This document shows positions 1-13,500 of a DNA stretch of 64,000 nt, piece after piece. The notes under the pieces are model-generated. The model saw nothing but the letters and a program-made list of their open reading frames with translations, ran no database searches and had not been told where the DNA came from. Positions within the stretch are counted from its first letter, which is position 1, and each line of letters begins with the position of its first letter. Location of the stretch: positions 76,316,678 to 76,380,677 of the forward strand of contig OX104134.1 in assembly GCA_944470555.2 (NCBI GenBank). The letters are read 5' to 3'. Source of the stretch: Heterobilharzia americana (Eukaryota; Platyhelminthes; Trematoda; Strigeidida; Schistosomatidae). Made by a program: the position numbers and the translations under genes.

Positions 1-1321
1 GCCTTCAGGAAGTACAAATCGTGTAAGGACCAAATTGCAACGCTTCGCATCATCATAGAACAGAGTAAAGAATGGTCGTCAACTGGATCTCTACCTCAAC
101 TTCATCGACTTTGAAAAGGCATTCGACAGCGTCAACTAACAAGTAATTTGATAGGCAGTTGCTTCAACTCTACAGAATACCATAAACCTTTATCATCTCA
201 TTCAGCAACTATTTGAAGACGCCACATGCCAAGTACTTCAAAATGGAGAGCTCAGTGATGCCGTTGAAGCGAAGTGAAGACAGAAGACATTAGTAAGACA
301 AGGCTGTCTACTGTCACCCATAATATTCCTGATTGTGGTGGACTAGGCGGGGTCATACAACAAACAGTGAGGAGCGAGAAAAGGGGGATACACTGGACCG
401 CGGAAAAGAATCTATAAGATTTGGATATCACCGATGATTTGTGTCTAATGTCGCACGAACTCGGAGATCTATAGGCGAGAACTAACAAGTTGACAGAAGA
501 CGGGATGTAGGGCAGCGAAGACGGGACATCAAGTTAATATAGAGACGACAGAGGTGACGAGGATACCCAACCAATAACAACGGCAACAACAACAAGCTCT
601 AATCACCATCAGTGGGAGCAACTTAGAGGAAGTAGTCTCTTTCACCTATCTAGGCAGCATTGTTTCAACTACAGGTGGCGGCACAGACAAGGACGTCAAA
701 ACCAGCATCGGAAAAACAACAAGACAGGCGTTCAATAAACTGAAGTAATCAGTGTGGAGATCTACTGCACTGCACTCAGCATGTGGAACAAGATCTGGAT
801 TTTCAACACCAATGTCAAGTCGGTGCTTCTTTACGGTTCATAAACTTGGTGCATCACGAAAGGGATTCCCAACAAACTACAAACATTCATCAACAACTGC
901 CTACGTTGGCTCAATACTGAAGATTGGATGACCAGAATAGTAAGAATGAGCAACAAGGAACTCTAGCTGACTGGCTGGCTGGCTGTCAGTGAACCAACCA
1001 AAAACCTATCGCTCAATCGCTCAAATATGCAGAAGGAAATGGAGATGGATTGGGCATACACTGATAAGGTTGACTGGGGACATCACACGACAGGCCAGGC
1101 CCTCGAGTGGGACCCAGATGGGAAGCGACGAGTTGGGCGTCGCAGATGGGTATTACATGTAGAAGATGGTGTGAAGAAGAAATGAGAGATTGTGGGCATT
1201 CGTGGAGCCAAGTTCAAAAGATTGCAGAGAACAGAGTGCACTGGCGACGCACTACTAAAGCCGTATATTCCACTAGGAACCCAAGGGACAAATAATAAAT
1301 AATAGTAATAATAATTATTAT
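1..1321 (+). mobile_element. RTE-type (SR2-like) retrotransposon copy A, 3' part, decayed
   Basis: The window opens inside the reverse-transcriptase domain, at the point that encodes the FRKYKSC stretch of the QAGF motif in copy F. The sequence follows copy F down to the C-terminal tail (STRNPRD) and a decayed AAT/TAA-rich tail at about 1283-1321. The catalytic FADD box has drifted to ITDD near 420-440, keeping both aspartates. Stops and frameshifts are frequent, for example TAA just before the DLD box. The longest piece in one frame is the last 62 codons, 1107-1295. The 5' part lies outside the window. It is a pseudogene and cannot encode an enzyme. Confidence 0.85.
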
Positions 1322-4300
1322 CTAGATACCTGCTTTTTGCATGCCCCATATCCTAGTAACAGCAGACTAAAAATTCCACCATGATTGTTTTAATGTTTCA
1401 TACATGAGAAAATTTTGTATATAAGGGTAAAGCCTAATAAGAGTTAATTGAAGACACTATTGTTCGCTTATATGTATTCTTCATATTTGACACAAGGAAT
1501 TTTTAACATTTTGACTTATTTGCATGAACTTTTGTATTGGGATCTAAGAACTAGAGTTTAAGAATCGAAAAGAGATATCAGGTTCATGAATATGAGAATA
1601 GAATTTGAATGCTGTCTCAAAGTAAAATTGCATTATAGTTCTTTTTTGTGCATCACACAGAGAAACAGTGCTATATATTATTGACTTCTACACATAGATT
1701 TTGTTTCATCTCATCCAATACCAGTTAAGGGAGTCGTGATCGAATCTCTAAGTAACGGCAGGAAGACTAATCAGTAAAGCGAAGAATCTATGTCAAGGAA
1801 TGAAGCACACAAAGGATGTATTACCACTCAACAATTAACCTTGCAATTTCATCCAGGAACACATCAGATATAGTTAGAAAAATATTGCAGATACAAGGCA
1901 TGATAGCAATGAAACTATGGGGGAACATACAAGATTCTCCATAGTTTTACCGTAAAAAGAACGGAGATCAGAATCCCTACGTAGGACGTTTAACAAAGAT
2001 GGGGTTGCGGTGGCGTTTAAACGGACAAACTCACTTAGAGATAAATTCTATCAGCAAAAGATCCTATCAAACCAATGAAGCGAAACTATCTAGTCTACTA
2101 CATTCCATTTGGTGGATTTGAGGCTAAATATATGGCAGTTGCACTGTTAGCCACTCCAGTTAACATGTTTTCATTCTCCTTCTCCTGAAGCGCTGAGCAC
2201 ATAAGCTGAATGAAGAAACAGATTGACTAACATCGATATCAATGCCTTTCAGCATGGCTCATTAAAGGTCAACATAGATCAATCAGCGGCTCCATGTTAA
2301 AACGTGTGGTTGACACCAGACACACTGTTTTATGAGACACAGTTATAGTGCTCCACAACAACGATGCAACCTTCCAAAGAGCGCAGAGGATCGTTTACTT
2401 TGCATTTCTGAAAATCTAGCAATACCTGTCAGGAAGAAAGCTCTCTTGTACTAAATGAATAAAAGTTGAGAAAAAACACACCAATAAGCAATCACAGGAA
2501 TAATAAAATTGGATTGTGTTCCAGTATAACCCACTTAGATTTTAGGTTTGAAAGATTGCAGTTTGACAAGACTCTCATTCTCAAACCAGAAACTGGACAA
2601 GATCATCGAAAAATCCAAAAAGAAAACAAACGACAAGCATGGGAAGATTATATGGTAGCATTTTTATTATTTTAAGAATTCTTCTTGACTACTTACAACG
2701 TAATAACATCAATTTGACCACTGGATAAGGTTCATTCAGTGTTGCATTTGATCAATGCTTTATCAGTCTCACAGATTGCACGTTATATCTTTGTTTGCTC
2801 CAGGTTACCTGTAAGTGTATCAACCATGATAGAATACAACAGGTTGCCTACAGTAATTCTATCGATTTGAACCAATAAACGTTACTAAACTATAATTGGA
2901 TTTCTTTCTGCACATAACTATAGCGGTTTCAAACCAATCTCTGCTAAAGACAGTAGGTCTGAATACAGACATATGATCCTTACGTTTTCTTCCAGTGGGA
3001 TCTTTAAGAACAAAAATAACAACTCAAATAAAATCATGAATTTATAATAAATATTCATATTTATAGCATTTAAGCTAATTGAGATATATCCTTCAAGCTG
3101 TGGACAGCTAACTCCGCATAGAGTACGTCAAACAATTTCGCTGATCACCGTGTCAGCTTCTGAAACTATGAATTAACCATAGACATTAGTAATCTCATAG
3201 GAACATCTGATTTGGGCAGCTTCAGCATGCCATATTTAATTTTAAAATGTACTCAAGTAACACAGTGCACAAATTTGCACTTGGCAACGACTCACATCTA
3301 TTGGGTAAGGGCTAGTGACACAACTTAGCTGTACAAACCTCGGTTAGCGTTACGAATTTCAAACATCTGCTCCACTGATTGATAGTTATCTCTCTGAACT
3401 ACTAAGCCAAAGCTCCGCACTCGTCATATAAATAGGAAAATTTGTACACTTTTGGTCTTACTCAGTTAGTTGTAGACGCTATTTCTGGTTGTTCACTTTT
3501 TAAGAGTTCTCTTTATTTATTCTTAATGCACCTCGCATTGGTTCAGTCAAATCTTTATTTGAATGATCAGTTCGTAATATTGATAGGCTATCCAGAGATG
3601 ATTTCACTTTGTGCAAACGGTTGTCTTTGTTCATTATTACCATAGCAGTTTTTCTGGTTGAAGGAAAACAGTGGTTTCATTTTCATGTAATTTCCGAATG
3701 CTGTTTACTGAATGACAATATTAAATATAGATTCGATGATACAAAGTGCTGTTTGGCAATATCAGTAAATTCAACTTTGTTTGTCTCCATCCAGTGGCCT
3801 GAATTCAGATTACTAATAATGCAAACTCTCAAACTAGGTTCCGATGTAAATTTTGTTGACGAATTTTCTTGAAATAAAGTTTCAATTTAACTCGACTTCA
3901 GACATGAAAAAATGTCTTTATACTTTCAGGATTTTCGTATATGCCTTCACGCAACTGATATTTGATCAAGGTCTCCTAATTGGTTTCTTCAAAACTAGTA
4001 ATTTTTTTCTTTTGAAATTATTTAATGAATCTGGTAAACGTAAACCTATAAACAAAGTTCATCTGCTTAAAAACCTGATCGAAAACAAGCAGTTACATCT
4101 TCAGTTTAGAAATGAGGTCCTCAGTGTGTTCAAAAGAAAACATGCATGAATTTTAGTAGAAACCTTATGGAAGACTGTGATCAAACGGCGGCTATGAAAA
4201 GTTATTTCCGAAAATACTTAAAAGCAGACGTATAACCAGAAAAGATTTAAGTTGTCATATTAAAAGTGGTCTTTTTGTTTGGTTTCAAGTTTCACACTCC

Positions 4301-5198
4301 GCTAAAATTCGTCAACTAAAGTGAAAATGAAACTCGATTTCAGAGTTTAGATCTGAATTGAAGTAACTGGATGAAATGAAACGAAATTCGCTGAAATCTT
4401 TATTTGTTGACATTCCCAATCAGTACACCATATCACAAAATCCTATTCAGAAAGTAAACTGAGCATCCTTTTATGTCTTTGAACAAGTTGTACTGCAAAG
4501 AAAGAATCCGCGTAGTTAAGCTTATTTCATAGAAGACGCGTAACAACATAAGAGTTCCTTGTCCAATCCTATAAAATATACTTTATATTAGAAGGGGCAT
4601 CTGCTTCAATTTGATGATTAATTGCGAAATACGCTTTTTTCATCTCTTTTTCTTATAAAGTAAGCCTTTTACAAACTGATGAGAGTTCCTTGTATAACGT
4701 GTATTTCACTTGTGTAATCCTGGCGTAGTATATAAGAAAAAATATTTGTTTATCATGTTATTCGTTCACGTGTTCAAGATTACACAAATAAAATGCACCT
4801 TATGCAACTAATCATAAAATAACTGTGTGCCCAAGTTCTTCCAAGCAATTCAGTCCATTGTTGGTGGAGACAAGTTCAATACTAGTAGCTGTGTTCGAAA
4901 CAGATCAAAATAATACAACATACCGTTCAATTCTTTTTATCTGTACCGTAATGTTTCTTCTTCCTGTCCCATAAACAAATGAGGAGTTTTCTGACAGAAT
5001 ATTCCACAGTTCCATTCAATAGTGTAGGTAAGAAATTATTCAGATTCATAGAACAAAATCATTGATTTTTAAAATTTGTTATCAAGATAAATAGTTTGAT
5101 TAAATGAACATTTTCTCAAAGTAATTATCAGAATTCTTCTAACAAATGCGAGCGTTTCTATGACGGATTCACATCTTTATCATCATATTCATCACTAT
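1322..5198. other. AT-rich stretch without recognisable gene
   Basis: About 3.9 kb with only short ORFs. Three overlapping plus-strand ORFs in successive frames (3442-3645, 3609-3872, 3853-4149; 67, 87 and 98 codons) are the longest. Their products are rich in F, L, N and K with no motif I recognise, so I regard them as chance ORFs. No simple repeat, splice-bounded exon or mobile-element signature was seen. Confidence 0.6.
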
Positions 5199-5669
5199 AA
5201 TTATTATTTATACCGTAGGTCCCTCGTGGGATTGAAAGCTTCAGTAGCACGTCAACATTTCACTCTCTTCTCTCCAGTCCTATTAACTTCGATCCACCAC
5301 TCCCCACAAGCTTTCATTTCCTAATCACACCATCTCCTCCACATCACACACGCCTCCGACAAACAACTCGTCCTTTCCAATGCGGCTTACACTCCAGAGC
5401 CTGGCCTGACGTGTCATGTCTCAAAACCGTCTTCTCAGTGTATCTTCAGCCTAACCCACCTCCATTCTCTTCTGCTATATTAGCTGTGCGACAGGTTGTT
5501 GGTTGGTTCGTTGCCAGTCAGAGTGAGTTCCATGTTGCTTATGCTTATTGTTCCAGTCATCTGACCTTCGGTATCGAGTGAACGTGGGTGTCAGGTGTTG
5601 ATGCATGTCTGCAGTTTGTTGGCAGTGCTTCTCGTAACGTGTCAAGTCTCTCAACCATCACATAGAAGC

Positions 5670-5708
5670 ACTGACTGACTGACTGACTGACTGACTGACT
5701 GACTGACT
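5670..5708. repeat. (ACTG)n microsatellite in RTE copy B
   Basis: About nine uninterrupted units of a 4-bp repeat inside the RT-encoding part of copy B. Confidence 0.95.
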
Positions 5709-7127
5709 TGACTGAATTAGTGTTGAAAATCCAGTTGTTATTCAGGCTTTATGCTGTAGTTGAGATGATGCTGCTTAGGTAGGTGAAAGAGACAACGTCG
5801 TCAAGATTTCTCCCATTGATGGTGATTAGTGCTTGCTGTTGTCGTTGTTGTTGTTCGTTGGGTATCTTGATCACCTGTGTCTTCTATACGTTCAGCTGAA
5901 GTCAGTTCCATCTTCCTTCGCTGCCTAGCATCGCCCCACCACCTCTGCCGACTTGTTGGTTTTCGCCTGTAGGTCTTTGAGCTTGTGCGACAAGACATTA
6001 TACATAGATCATCGTCATCGGCGAAATCCAAATCTTCTCCTGGGGTCTTTTCATCGGTCCAGCCAGCGTATGCCCATTTTCTCATAGCTCCTCACAGATG
6101 TCTGTTACATGATCGAGTCCAGTCCAGTCCAATCCAGTCGACCACAATCAGGAGGATGATCGGTGATATTAGGCGGCAACCTCATCTTTCTCCTGTCACC
6201 TGTCTTCGCTTCACTTCAAAGGCGTCACTGAGCCTCCCACTGTGAATCACCTGGCATGTAGCCTCATTAGATAGCATATCGGTGCTGTTGAGTGAGCTTG
6301 ATAAAGCTTTGTGACACTGCGTATTGTTGACGCAGGTGTCTTTCAACTCACTTCTTGGTCGACGCTATCGAAAGCCTTTTCGAAATCGATGAGTTTGAGG
6401 TTGAGTTGAGTTGACTGGCATTCCTCTTGCTGAAGCCAGCCATCCTGTTCTCATCGTATTTTGAATGCAGAGCATTGTTTAATCTCTCCAGGATGACGCG
6501 GCCTAATATTTTGTAAGGGTGGATGGAGGTAGTATGATGATTTCGTGGCTGAGGTCTCCCATCTTTAGGATTTCGACAGGGTAGCCCTTCTTCTGATCGA
6601 CAGGTAACTTGCCTTCCTTCTTACCTTCATTCATTCCTCCCAAAATTTCTGCAAAAGTGGTGTGAGCATGTGAGCATGCATGTGTTGCGTCTGGAGCAAT
6701 TCCTGTTGCTTTCTCACATTCCAGCAACTTCATCGCTTTCATGATTTCGACTTTTGTCAGAGGTTTTATGTCCACTTGTTTTTCGGAGTCTGCTGTTGCT
6801 ATTTATGGACGAGATGCAAGTGGTAGTGGTCAGCTCAAGACAGTTTTGAAATGGTCAGCTCATCGCTTCCTTTCATTCTCCTCTGTGACAACTATCTGTT
6901 GTTGTTTTCATCTATGTTGACCTTTGCCCAGATAGTAAACTCGTTGTCCGACATAATGTTGTCAGACCTCTCTCTCTCTGTATCTCCTAACTGCAGCTTG
7001 ATCTGCTTCACTTGTCAGTGTGTCCTAGAAGTGTCTTTTGTCATTGAGCACACTCTTCTTCACTTCCTTGTCCAGTGAAGTGATTTGTTGGTTGTATTCA
7101 GTTCCTCATTTCCTTGTTCATTCCTCC

Positions 7128-7180
7128 ACTGCACTGCACTGCACTGCACTGCACTGCACTGCACTGCACTGCACTGCACT
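7128..7180. repeat. (ACTGC)n pentanucleotide array in RTE copy B
   Basis: About 10.6 units of ACTGC in tandem without interruption. The equivalent place in copies C, I and J has only one or two units (GTGCAGTGCAGTG-like on the other strand), so the array expanded inside the element. It creates overlapping open frames of low-complexity peptide (LHCTALHCTA type) that should not be called genes. Confidence 0.95.
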
Positions 7181-7410
7181 CGCTCATCTTCTGCTTCACC
7201 ATCTTCCTCTCCCTCTCCTTCCTATATCAGCTTCCATCTGTCCAAACGAGATCCAATTCTCGTCCTCTCCTGTCCTGTCCTGTCTTGTTTCCTCTTCCTT
7301 CTTAACACGGTTATACAGGTTTACTCCCACATCGCTTTCACACATTACCACTACTCTTCCACACAGGTTTCTTCAGCGATCTTGCTCAATATCTCCCACC
7401 TTATTCTGAT

Positions 7411-7540
7411 GACTGACTGACTGAATGAATGAATGAATGAATGACGTGAAGATTTCCACTCCAGTTTCTGCCTTCACTTCACTTCACTTCACTTCAGTCC
7501 AGTTCAGTTCAGTTCAGTCCAGTTGAGTTGAGTTCAGTTT
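7411..7540. repeat. Compound simple-repeat tract (TGAC/TGAA, TTCAC, AGTTC) in copy B
   Basis: Three short arrays follow one another: TGAC and TGAA units at 7411-7444, TTCAC units at 7472-7496, and AGTTC-like units to about 7540. The complementary order appears in copy H at 54870-54970, so the tract is inherited within the subfamily. Confidence 0.85.
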
Positions 7541-7757
7541 CTGTTCTGGGTGGTTGTTCAACCTCAACTGTCATCTATCATCACCACCTTCTTATTCGAA
7601 GGCTTCCAACTTGATTTGGAAGGTAGGTTCCTTGCAGTGGACACTGAGTGGTGTGAACCGACATCTGCTCCCCTTCTTCATCTCATCTTGTGTCCAGTAG
7701 GCTGAGTCTCCATCACCACCTTCTTCACATTGAAATGAAGTCGATCTGATTTTCAGT

Positions 7758-7872
7758 GTAGTGTGTGTGTGTGTGTGTGTCCTGGTGTCCTGGTGTCTTG
7801 TGAAATCAAATCGATGTCTCTGTCTTGTGAATATCCTTGTGTTTGTACACACACACACATACACACACACAG
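7758..7872. repeat. Paired (GT)n and (CA)n tracts inside the endonuclease-linker region of copy B
   Basis: A GT tract (about 7760-7780) and a CA tract (about 7847-7871) sit about 65 bp apart, at places where copy F has CAGTGTGTTCAGG and GGACACACT. The same pair is present in copy D (22531-22556 and 22622-22645) and, complementary, in copy H (54538-54562 and 54630-54650). Confidence 0.85.
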
Positions 7873-8791
7873 TCTGACTCCAATCACCAAATTGTTGAAT
7901 GTGTAGGAGTCTGCAAACAGTTCTCCATTCTCATTCCTCATCTCACCGAGTGCTTCTCGACCCATGATCAGTTAGTTCTCTTCCCTGTTGTGTTGTCCGC
8001 TCCCAGTTTGCCTGGCATTCATGTCACCCCACACATCAGAATTTCGATGTCACCGTCGCCAACTGGGGTGGGGTCTCCTCACATACTGGTTGCACTTGTC
8101 TATAGAATTCATCCTCCTTCTCTCCGTCTGCATTATTTGTGGGTGCATAGCATAGCATAGCATAGCACAGCATAGTATAGTATAGCATTGGCATTGTACG
8201 ATTGCAACTTTCCTTCCTTTCGACTTGAATCCATCTTGCTGTGATGATCGTGATGATGGAGGAGGAGATTTGTTCTCAGTGTATGAGAGAGAGCCTTTGA
8301 TGCTGTTGAGGAAGTGATGATGGTGACTCCGTCAGTGTGGTGGTGATTGTCATCTGGGTGATAATATTGGAGTAGATTATTGACTATCGAGTTGACAGTT
8401 TGTAGAGTTCACTTCCACTCCATCTTCTGTCACAGATTCCTATCACTTCCATGCCACACCTTCTCATCTCTTTTGCGATGTGGGCATTCTTGCTGGGTTC
8501 GTAGATTGTGCAGACATTCCATGTGACGATGCTTACTCTTGCTTTCATCGGGAGAAGAGAATGAAGATACATTTGCCAATTGGCTTCCCGGAGTCTTTCA
8601 CCAACCGGCATCATTTCGTTTCCCGATTCCAAGAGGAATAAGTTTATTTTGTATATTTTCTTTGTGCTTTGAATTTTGTTTAGCGATTGGATTGATTTTC
8701 GAGGTTAGGGTTGTTAGCCCTTTGCCTGATTTTTCCTCTTTTTCTGATTTTCTAACTGGCTAGTAAACTAGTGAACTGCGAAACTAGGCGA

Positions 8792-9911
8792 ATTTTCATC
8801 CTATTGATTACTTGGGTGATATTGGTTATTTCTTACCGATTGCAATAATTTGTGGGTTTTAGGTAACCTTCTGTGTCTTTTAGAAAAATATGTACCTCAG
8901 TATATATTAAACTCCATGATTACTTCAAATGGAGCCAATCTGTTATGCATCCACTTTATTTTGTGATCAATCCTTTTCAATTTGTGGTTGTGAAATATTT
9001 GCTGATTACTTTTTATCAGTTGTTTCATATAACTTTTAACCATGGAGTTTACAGATGACGTTAGTTAAATCAAGTGCACTTTAGTCTTTAAGTCTGGAAA
9101 ATGATGATCCTGACCTATCTTTGAGTTGTTTCTTTAAGCTTCACAGTGACGGGATATTACTACCTTCTCATATGAAGTAAACTTCATACATACATGCGTT
9201 GACAAGTGTTATTTGATTTTGAAAGGACTAGGAAGTTTTACTACCTCACAATATTCATCTTCTTCAACAAGACGGACTATTAACTTCTAACAAACTTCCA
9301 TAGTGACTGATTAACTACTTTTTCAATGTCCAAGAATGCTCAAATTTATTCCGTGGATGCAGTAATTGCATGGCCACAAATTTTGATAGATCAATGATAG
9401 TTCCTAAGCGATTAAATTATGACATATTTTTATCGTTTTTAAATTTGTTTAATTTCACAATGTGGTCGGTTAAATAACTTCGACGGAAGAAATATTTCTG
9501 GTTATTTGTTCGAAAAACATGCATATCTAATAAACTTTATGTATACATTGTAGATCGCTAAAAACAAGCGTTATTCACAAAATACATGCTAAAGTCGACG
9601 AACCATTGGCTGATCGAATGTAATGTGAATCATTTTTCAAAACTTGACTATACAGGAGTTATTTCATAAACATTATTCACGACAGAAATTTCTGCATTTA
9701 TATCAGGTGTGAAGTCATAATAAAATATTGAGCGTTAGGTTGATTGTCTACACAAACTAATTTACGCCTTAAATATATTCTGCTTTAAAAACAAACATCT
9801 TGTAATGAAAAAGTTCAGAAATCTGAATATCACATCTTTCAAGATCTCAGTTTTGAAATCGCTCTACATCCAGTGCTTTCTCTCACTCTCTCTCTCTCTC
9901 TCTGTCTCTAC

Positions 9912-9950
<39 letters not shown>

Positions 9951-10585
9951 TCAAGTGTTTTCTTATTACAGCAAAATCTGCAAGACAGTTAATTTGACAG
10001 CAATCACAACAAATTCCATTTCAGTCTTTGTAGTCCTAAGAGATTTGGAAAATGTGAAATGATTTCGGAAAACACTGAAGCCAAAAAAATGCTGACAGCG
10101 GATTTTTAAGATTTCTAAATGCCAGTTATCAACCTCCGTAATATTTTTCAAACGATTGCGATTCAACATATTTCTAGAAGTTACAGATTTAGCAACGACT
10201 CTGATGAGAATTAGAGCTTGGAGGTCGGCTTTCGTTGGATTTTTATTTGAAAGTCATACTTGACAGTAATCAGAGTTGACTAAGCACGGTGATTGACAAA
10301 GTTAATATATAAGAGTGAAAAATGGACAAGAGACAATGTCGAATGTGCTTAAAGGTTTATTGAGACTTTCCAGCTAATAAACACATGTATGTCCCAAGAG
10401 CAACATTTTCAGTGATATAAAACCTTGGCAAACACACCTTTGCAATCACATTATAGAATGTGAGCAGTTAAGTACAATGGATCTTACTGTGAATAACAGG
10501 GGATTCGATCAATCAAAATATAAATCTGATATTCTCCCGACTCATAAATTATAATACTACTGATAAACACATATATCAAAAATTA
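8792..10585. other. AT-rich stretch without recognisable gene; contains a TC/TA microsatellite
   Basis: No coding signature was found. A (TC)n tract at about 9880-9907 runs into a (TA)n tract at 9913-9948. The ORF that covers it (9805-10062) is low-complexity in the middle and is not a gene candidate. Confidence 0.6.
9880..9948. repeat. (TC)n-(TA)n compound microsatellite
   Basis: TC repeats followed, after a short interruption, by about 18 TA units. Confidence 0.95.
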
Positions 10586-13500
10586 AAAATTAGGGGAGAA
10601 GAATGGGATATTTGATCCTAATCTCGACAAGGAAACAAAGCTTATCACGGTAAGTGTAGTAGAAGGAGAGATTGATCATGTACTCAAATATGACTTCAAT
10701 TTGTACACGTCTATCACTTTCACAAATCATAGTATGCATCATTCACATTCCTATGCACTCTAATGTATCGGTCTGTCGTATCTTATTTACAGATAGGATA
10801 GATCTCACTAAACAAGCATTTAAATGGATCCTTATTGTGTTGGATAGGATAAAGGCAAACTGAGCCAAACACTCACGGAAGACGGGTATCCAGTGATATT
10901 TAGAAACCATTTTGGAATAAACGTAAGACTACTACAACTACACATTGCCTCCCTAAACTAAATCCGACCATGTTATTCATGCACTTAGTATCATCAATCG
11001 CTGCAAATGTGAAAAGGGCCATAACATAACAGGCTGTTATTTGTAGAGTGCAGTGTCTTAGTAGTGCTCATTGTTCACTTTCAAGATGTGTTGTCCAACA
11101 AATAACATCCGGGATCCTCAAGGGAGGACGAATAGCACGTTGTAATTCGAGCCACACCACACTCTTCTATACTTTATATTCTGATTTCTCAGCAGATTCA
11201 TCAACCCCTCTAACCATACTGCATCATTGAACTGAGTTACTCAATACCGCTTCCGCATACATAAGCCTTCTCATCACTATTTCAAGCATCATGTAATTGT
11301 TTTTCCAATCTCCTGATTAATCATCAAAACTGAGTTTTGTTCAGATGTATTTTATTAGAAATTACTTTTGTGTTGCCATGTAAATATCATATTTGTACAG
11401 CTTGAAAATAGTATCACTAAACAGACTGACTCTCCCATGAATGTTTTCCTATCTAATATAGCACATACTTTCTCGATGTGGAAATACGTTCTTACCGTTG
11501 TGAATGTCTCAATTATCACAACAGCGGTTTCAGTCAAGATAATATTGAAATTAAGATCCATAAGTCTGCCTATCAGTACTTTCAGGTTTGTAGTATTTTC
11601 AGACTGCTTTCAATCCTATCAACTAACAAGAGTTTGTTTGTCTTTCACCAGCAAACTTTTCGCCAACGCACATTTAACCGACATTTGAATAAATACATGT
11701 GTAATCCTGAAGAATGTATTATCTACATATCATTCCGTAAGGATAGTGAGCCACCTAGTTGATAAATATTTGTATTTGTGAGTTTATGTCAGCTCCACTT
11801 GTCACTTTTCGGTATCTGAATGGTGAAACTACCCATCTAACTGAATCTAGTCTGTGTATGAACACTTGATGAAATCTAAATATTGTGTTTCATGGTGTAT
11901 ATGAACACATTTCTGAAATGCTAATATCACATAGTACTATGTGTATGATCTATACATATAGACATATCTGTAATTGCATCTCCTCAAACCACTCTAAACT
12001 TGCCGACTTTCGTGCATCTGTAACAAAAGGAGATCACGCATTCACATACTCTTTCGATTGTCTCCAAAGTGGGATTCATCACTGACTGAAATCAGTTGGG
12101 GAACCGGTGAAAAACCTGGGAGTGATGAATAGTTGTTTCATCCTAGTATGAGAAGTTGGGCAAACGGATATTGCCGCGACGCCATAAGTGACACAACTTG
12201 ATGAAAGTCAAGTGGGCAGAGATTTCCTTCGCCACTGACCCGTCAGGGCTGATCCCACTTCACAGGTAGGTAAAGTGGTTAATGCGCCCTATTATAAGAC
12301 AGGACAAATGAAGACCATTCTGGGAGCAACAATCTGAACTTGGATGGCGAGAAACGCAAGCCTTGTGGTGTTAAGGAGGTCAGTGAACGAAAGGATTTTA
12401 CTTTCTTCCCGAAAGTAATTTCATTCCAGTGGAAAAACACTCGATAAGCATATGCATGTTGGACCAGACCGCAACCTATTCAAGGCAAAAACAGTGTCTC
12501 TTATTGCAGTCCTAAGTGAGATTTCAGATACACCTTGCTGATTAGTGCCAACAACCACGAAACCTAGGTCCAAGTCTTCCTACCGATTGCCTCCATCCAA
12601 CTAACAGTGCACATGAATCCATTAGGCTTCAGTTCTTTTCATCTGCACAATAAGATATTCTACGCAGCAGTCACAAGAGTAATACGAGTTCAGATGATAC
12701 ATATTCACTGAGGAAAAGTCTATTCTAGTTTAAATTTAGAAACTGAAATCAGCTTCAGTCAAAATTCGGTCATTTCACTGAGTCAGTAGTTTTGAAGTTT
12801 ATTTTTCAGTTATAAATAAACTAATTATTTTAAGTAGGTGTATAATAATTTTTAACAATCACAAATGGACAAATGCAATTATAAAATATATCTTACACAT
12901 AAAAGGTCTTTACTAATCCTCACAAAAATGACAATAGATCCCAATTAATGTTGTTTTTCAAGACAGAGATTTATGAGAAAATGAATAAATTCTTCATTCT
13001 TCAATTGATTAGTTGTAAGAAATATTTTTAAACCATCCTGTAAATTACGCAAGAGTATCATGTTCAAGTCTTGTCATAAAAATTATATCTAGATCGCATC
13101 TAAAATATATACGCATATTTCAACAGGTACATTGTATTTTAGCATTTACGTCCTAAACCATTCGGATCCACGTGAAATTTCATCAAACAATCCTTAGAGT
13201 TTGCTTTCCTTCTGTATAGGAAAAGCTATCCTATTTGCCAAAAATCTAGACATTCAGTTTATAATCCTGAGATTAATTTTTGAATATCAATCCAGTTAAT
13301 TTTTCTATTGCTGTATTGTCTGCAGAGAACTTAAGTGAATCTCAAAGTTTACTATTAGGGTAAAAAATGTCTAGGATTTTAACCAGTTTAATATCACCAC
13401 TTAAATCTTTGTGTGGAGAATAATTGACTTCAAGGTGATGCCCATCAATAACTGACATCACTTGGGTAACCAGACGCTGAAAAATATGGACAGCTGAATT

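Larger units (their letters stand above)
5199..8791 (-). mobile_element. RTE-type retrotransposon copy B, near full length, heavily decayed, rich in internal simple repeats
   Basis: Read on the minus strand, the element starts near 8791 with the same 5' leader as copies F and I (CTAGTGAACTAG-like, AACCCTA block). It enters the endonuclease (8384-8632: an MKARVSIVTWNV-like start and an ICDRRW motif, equivalent to GICESRW). It then passes through the linker and RT (6503-6775 matches the segment preceding RT; 5801-6085 keeps a DLDFADD-like box) and ends at a TAA-rich tail at 5197-5211. Many stops, shifts and repeat expansions interrupt it. It shares its internal GT/CA, ACTGC and TTCAC arrays with copies D and H, which suggests a common subfamily. 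Confidence 0.85.

Noticed and set aside
3442..4149. Three overlapping ORFs in successive frames suggesting a frameshifted gene
   Set aside because: Composition is that of AT-rich chance ORFs, no domain is recognisable, and no splice sites would join them.
7038..7420. Three overlapping plus-strand ORFs with LHCTALHCTA-type repeats
   Set aside because: They are frames of the (ACTGC)n array on the antisense strand of RTE copy B and not a repeat protein.
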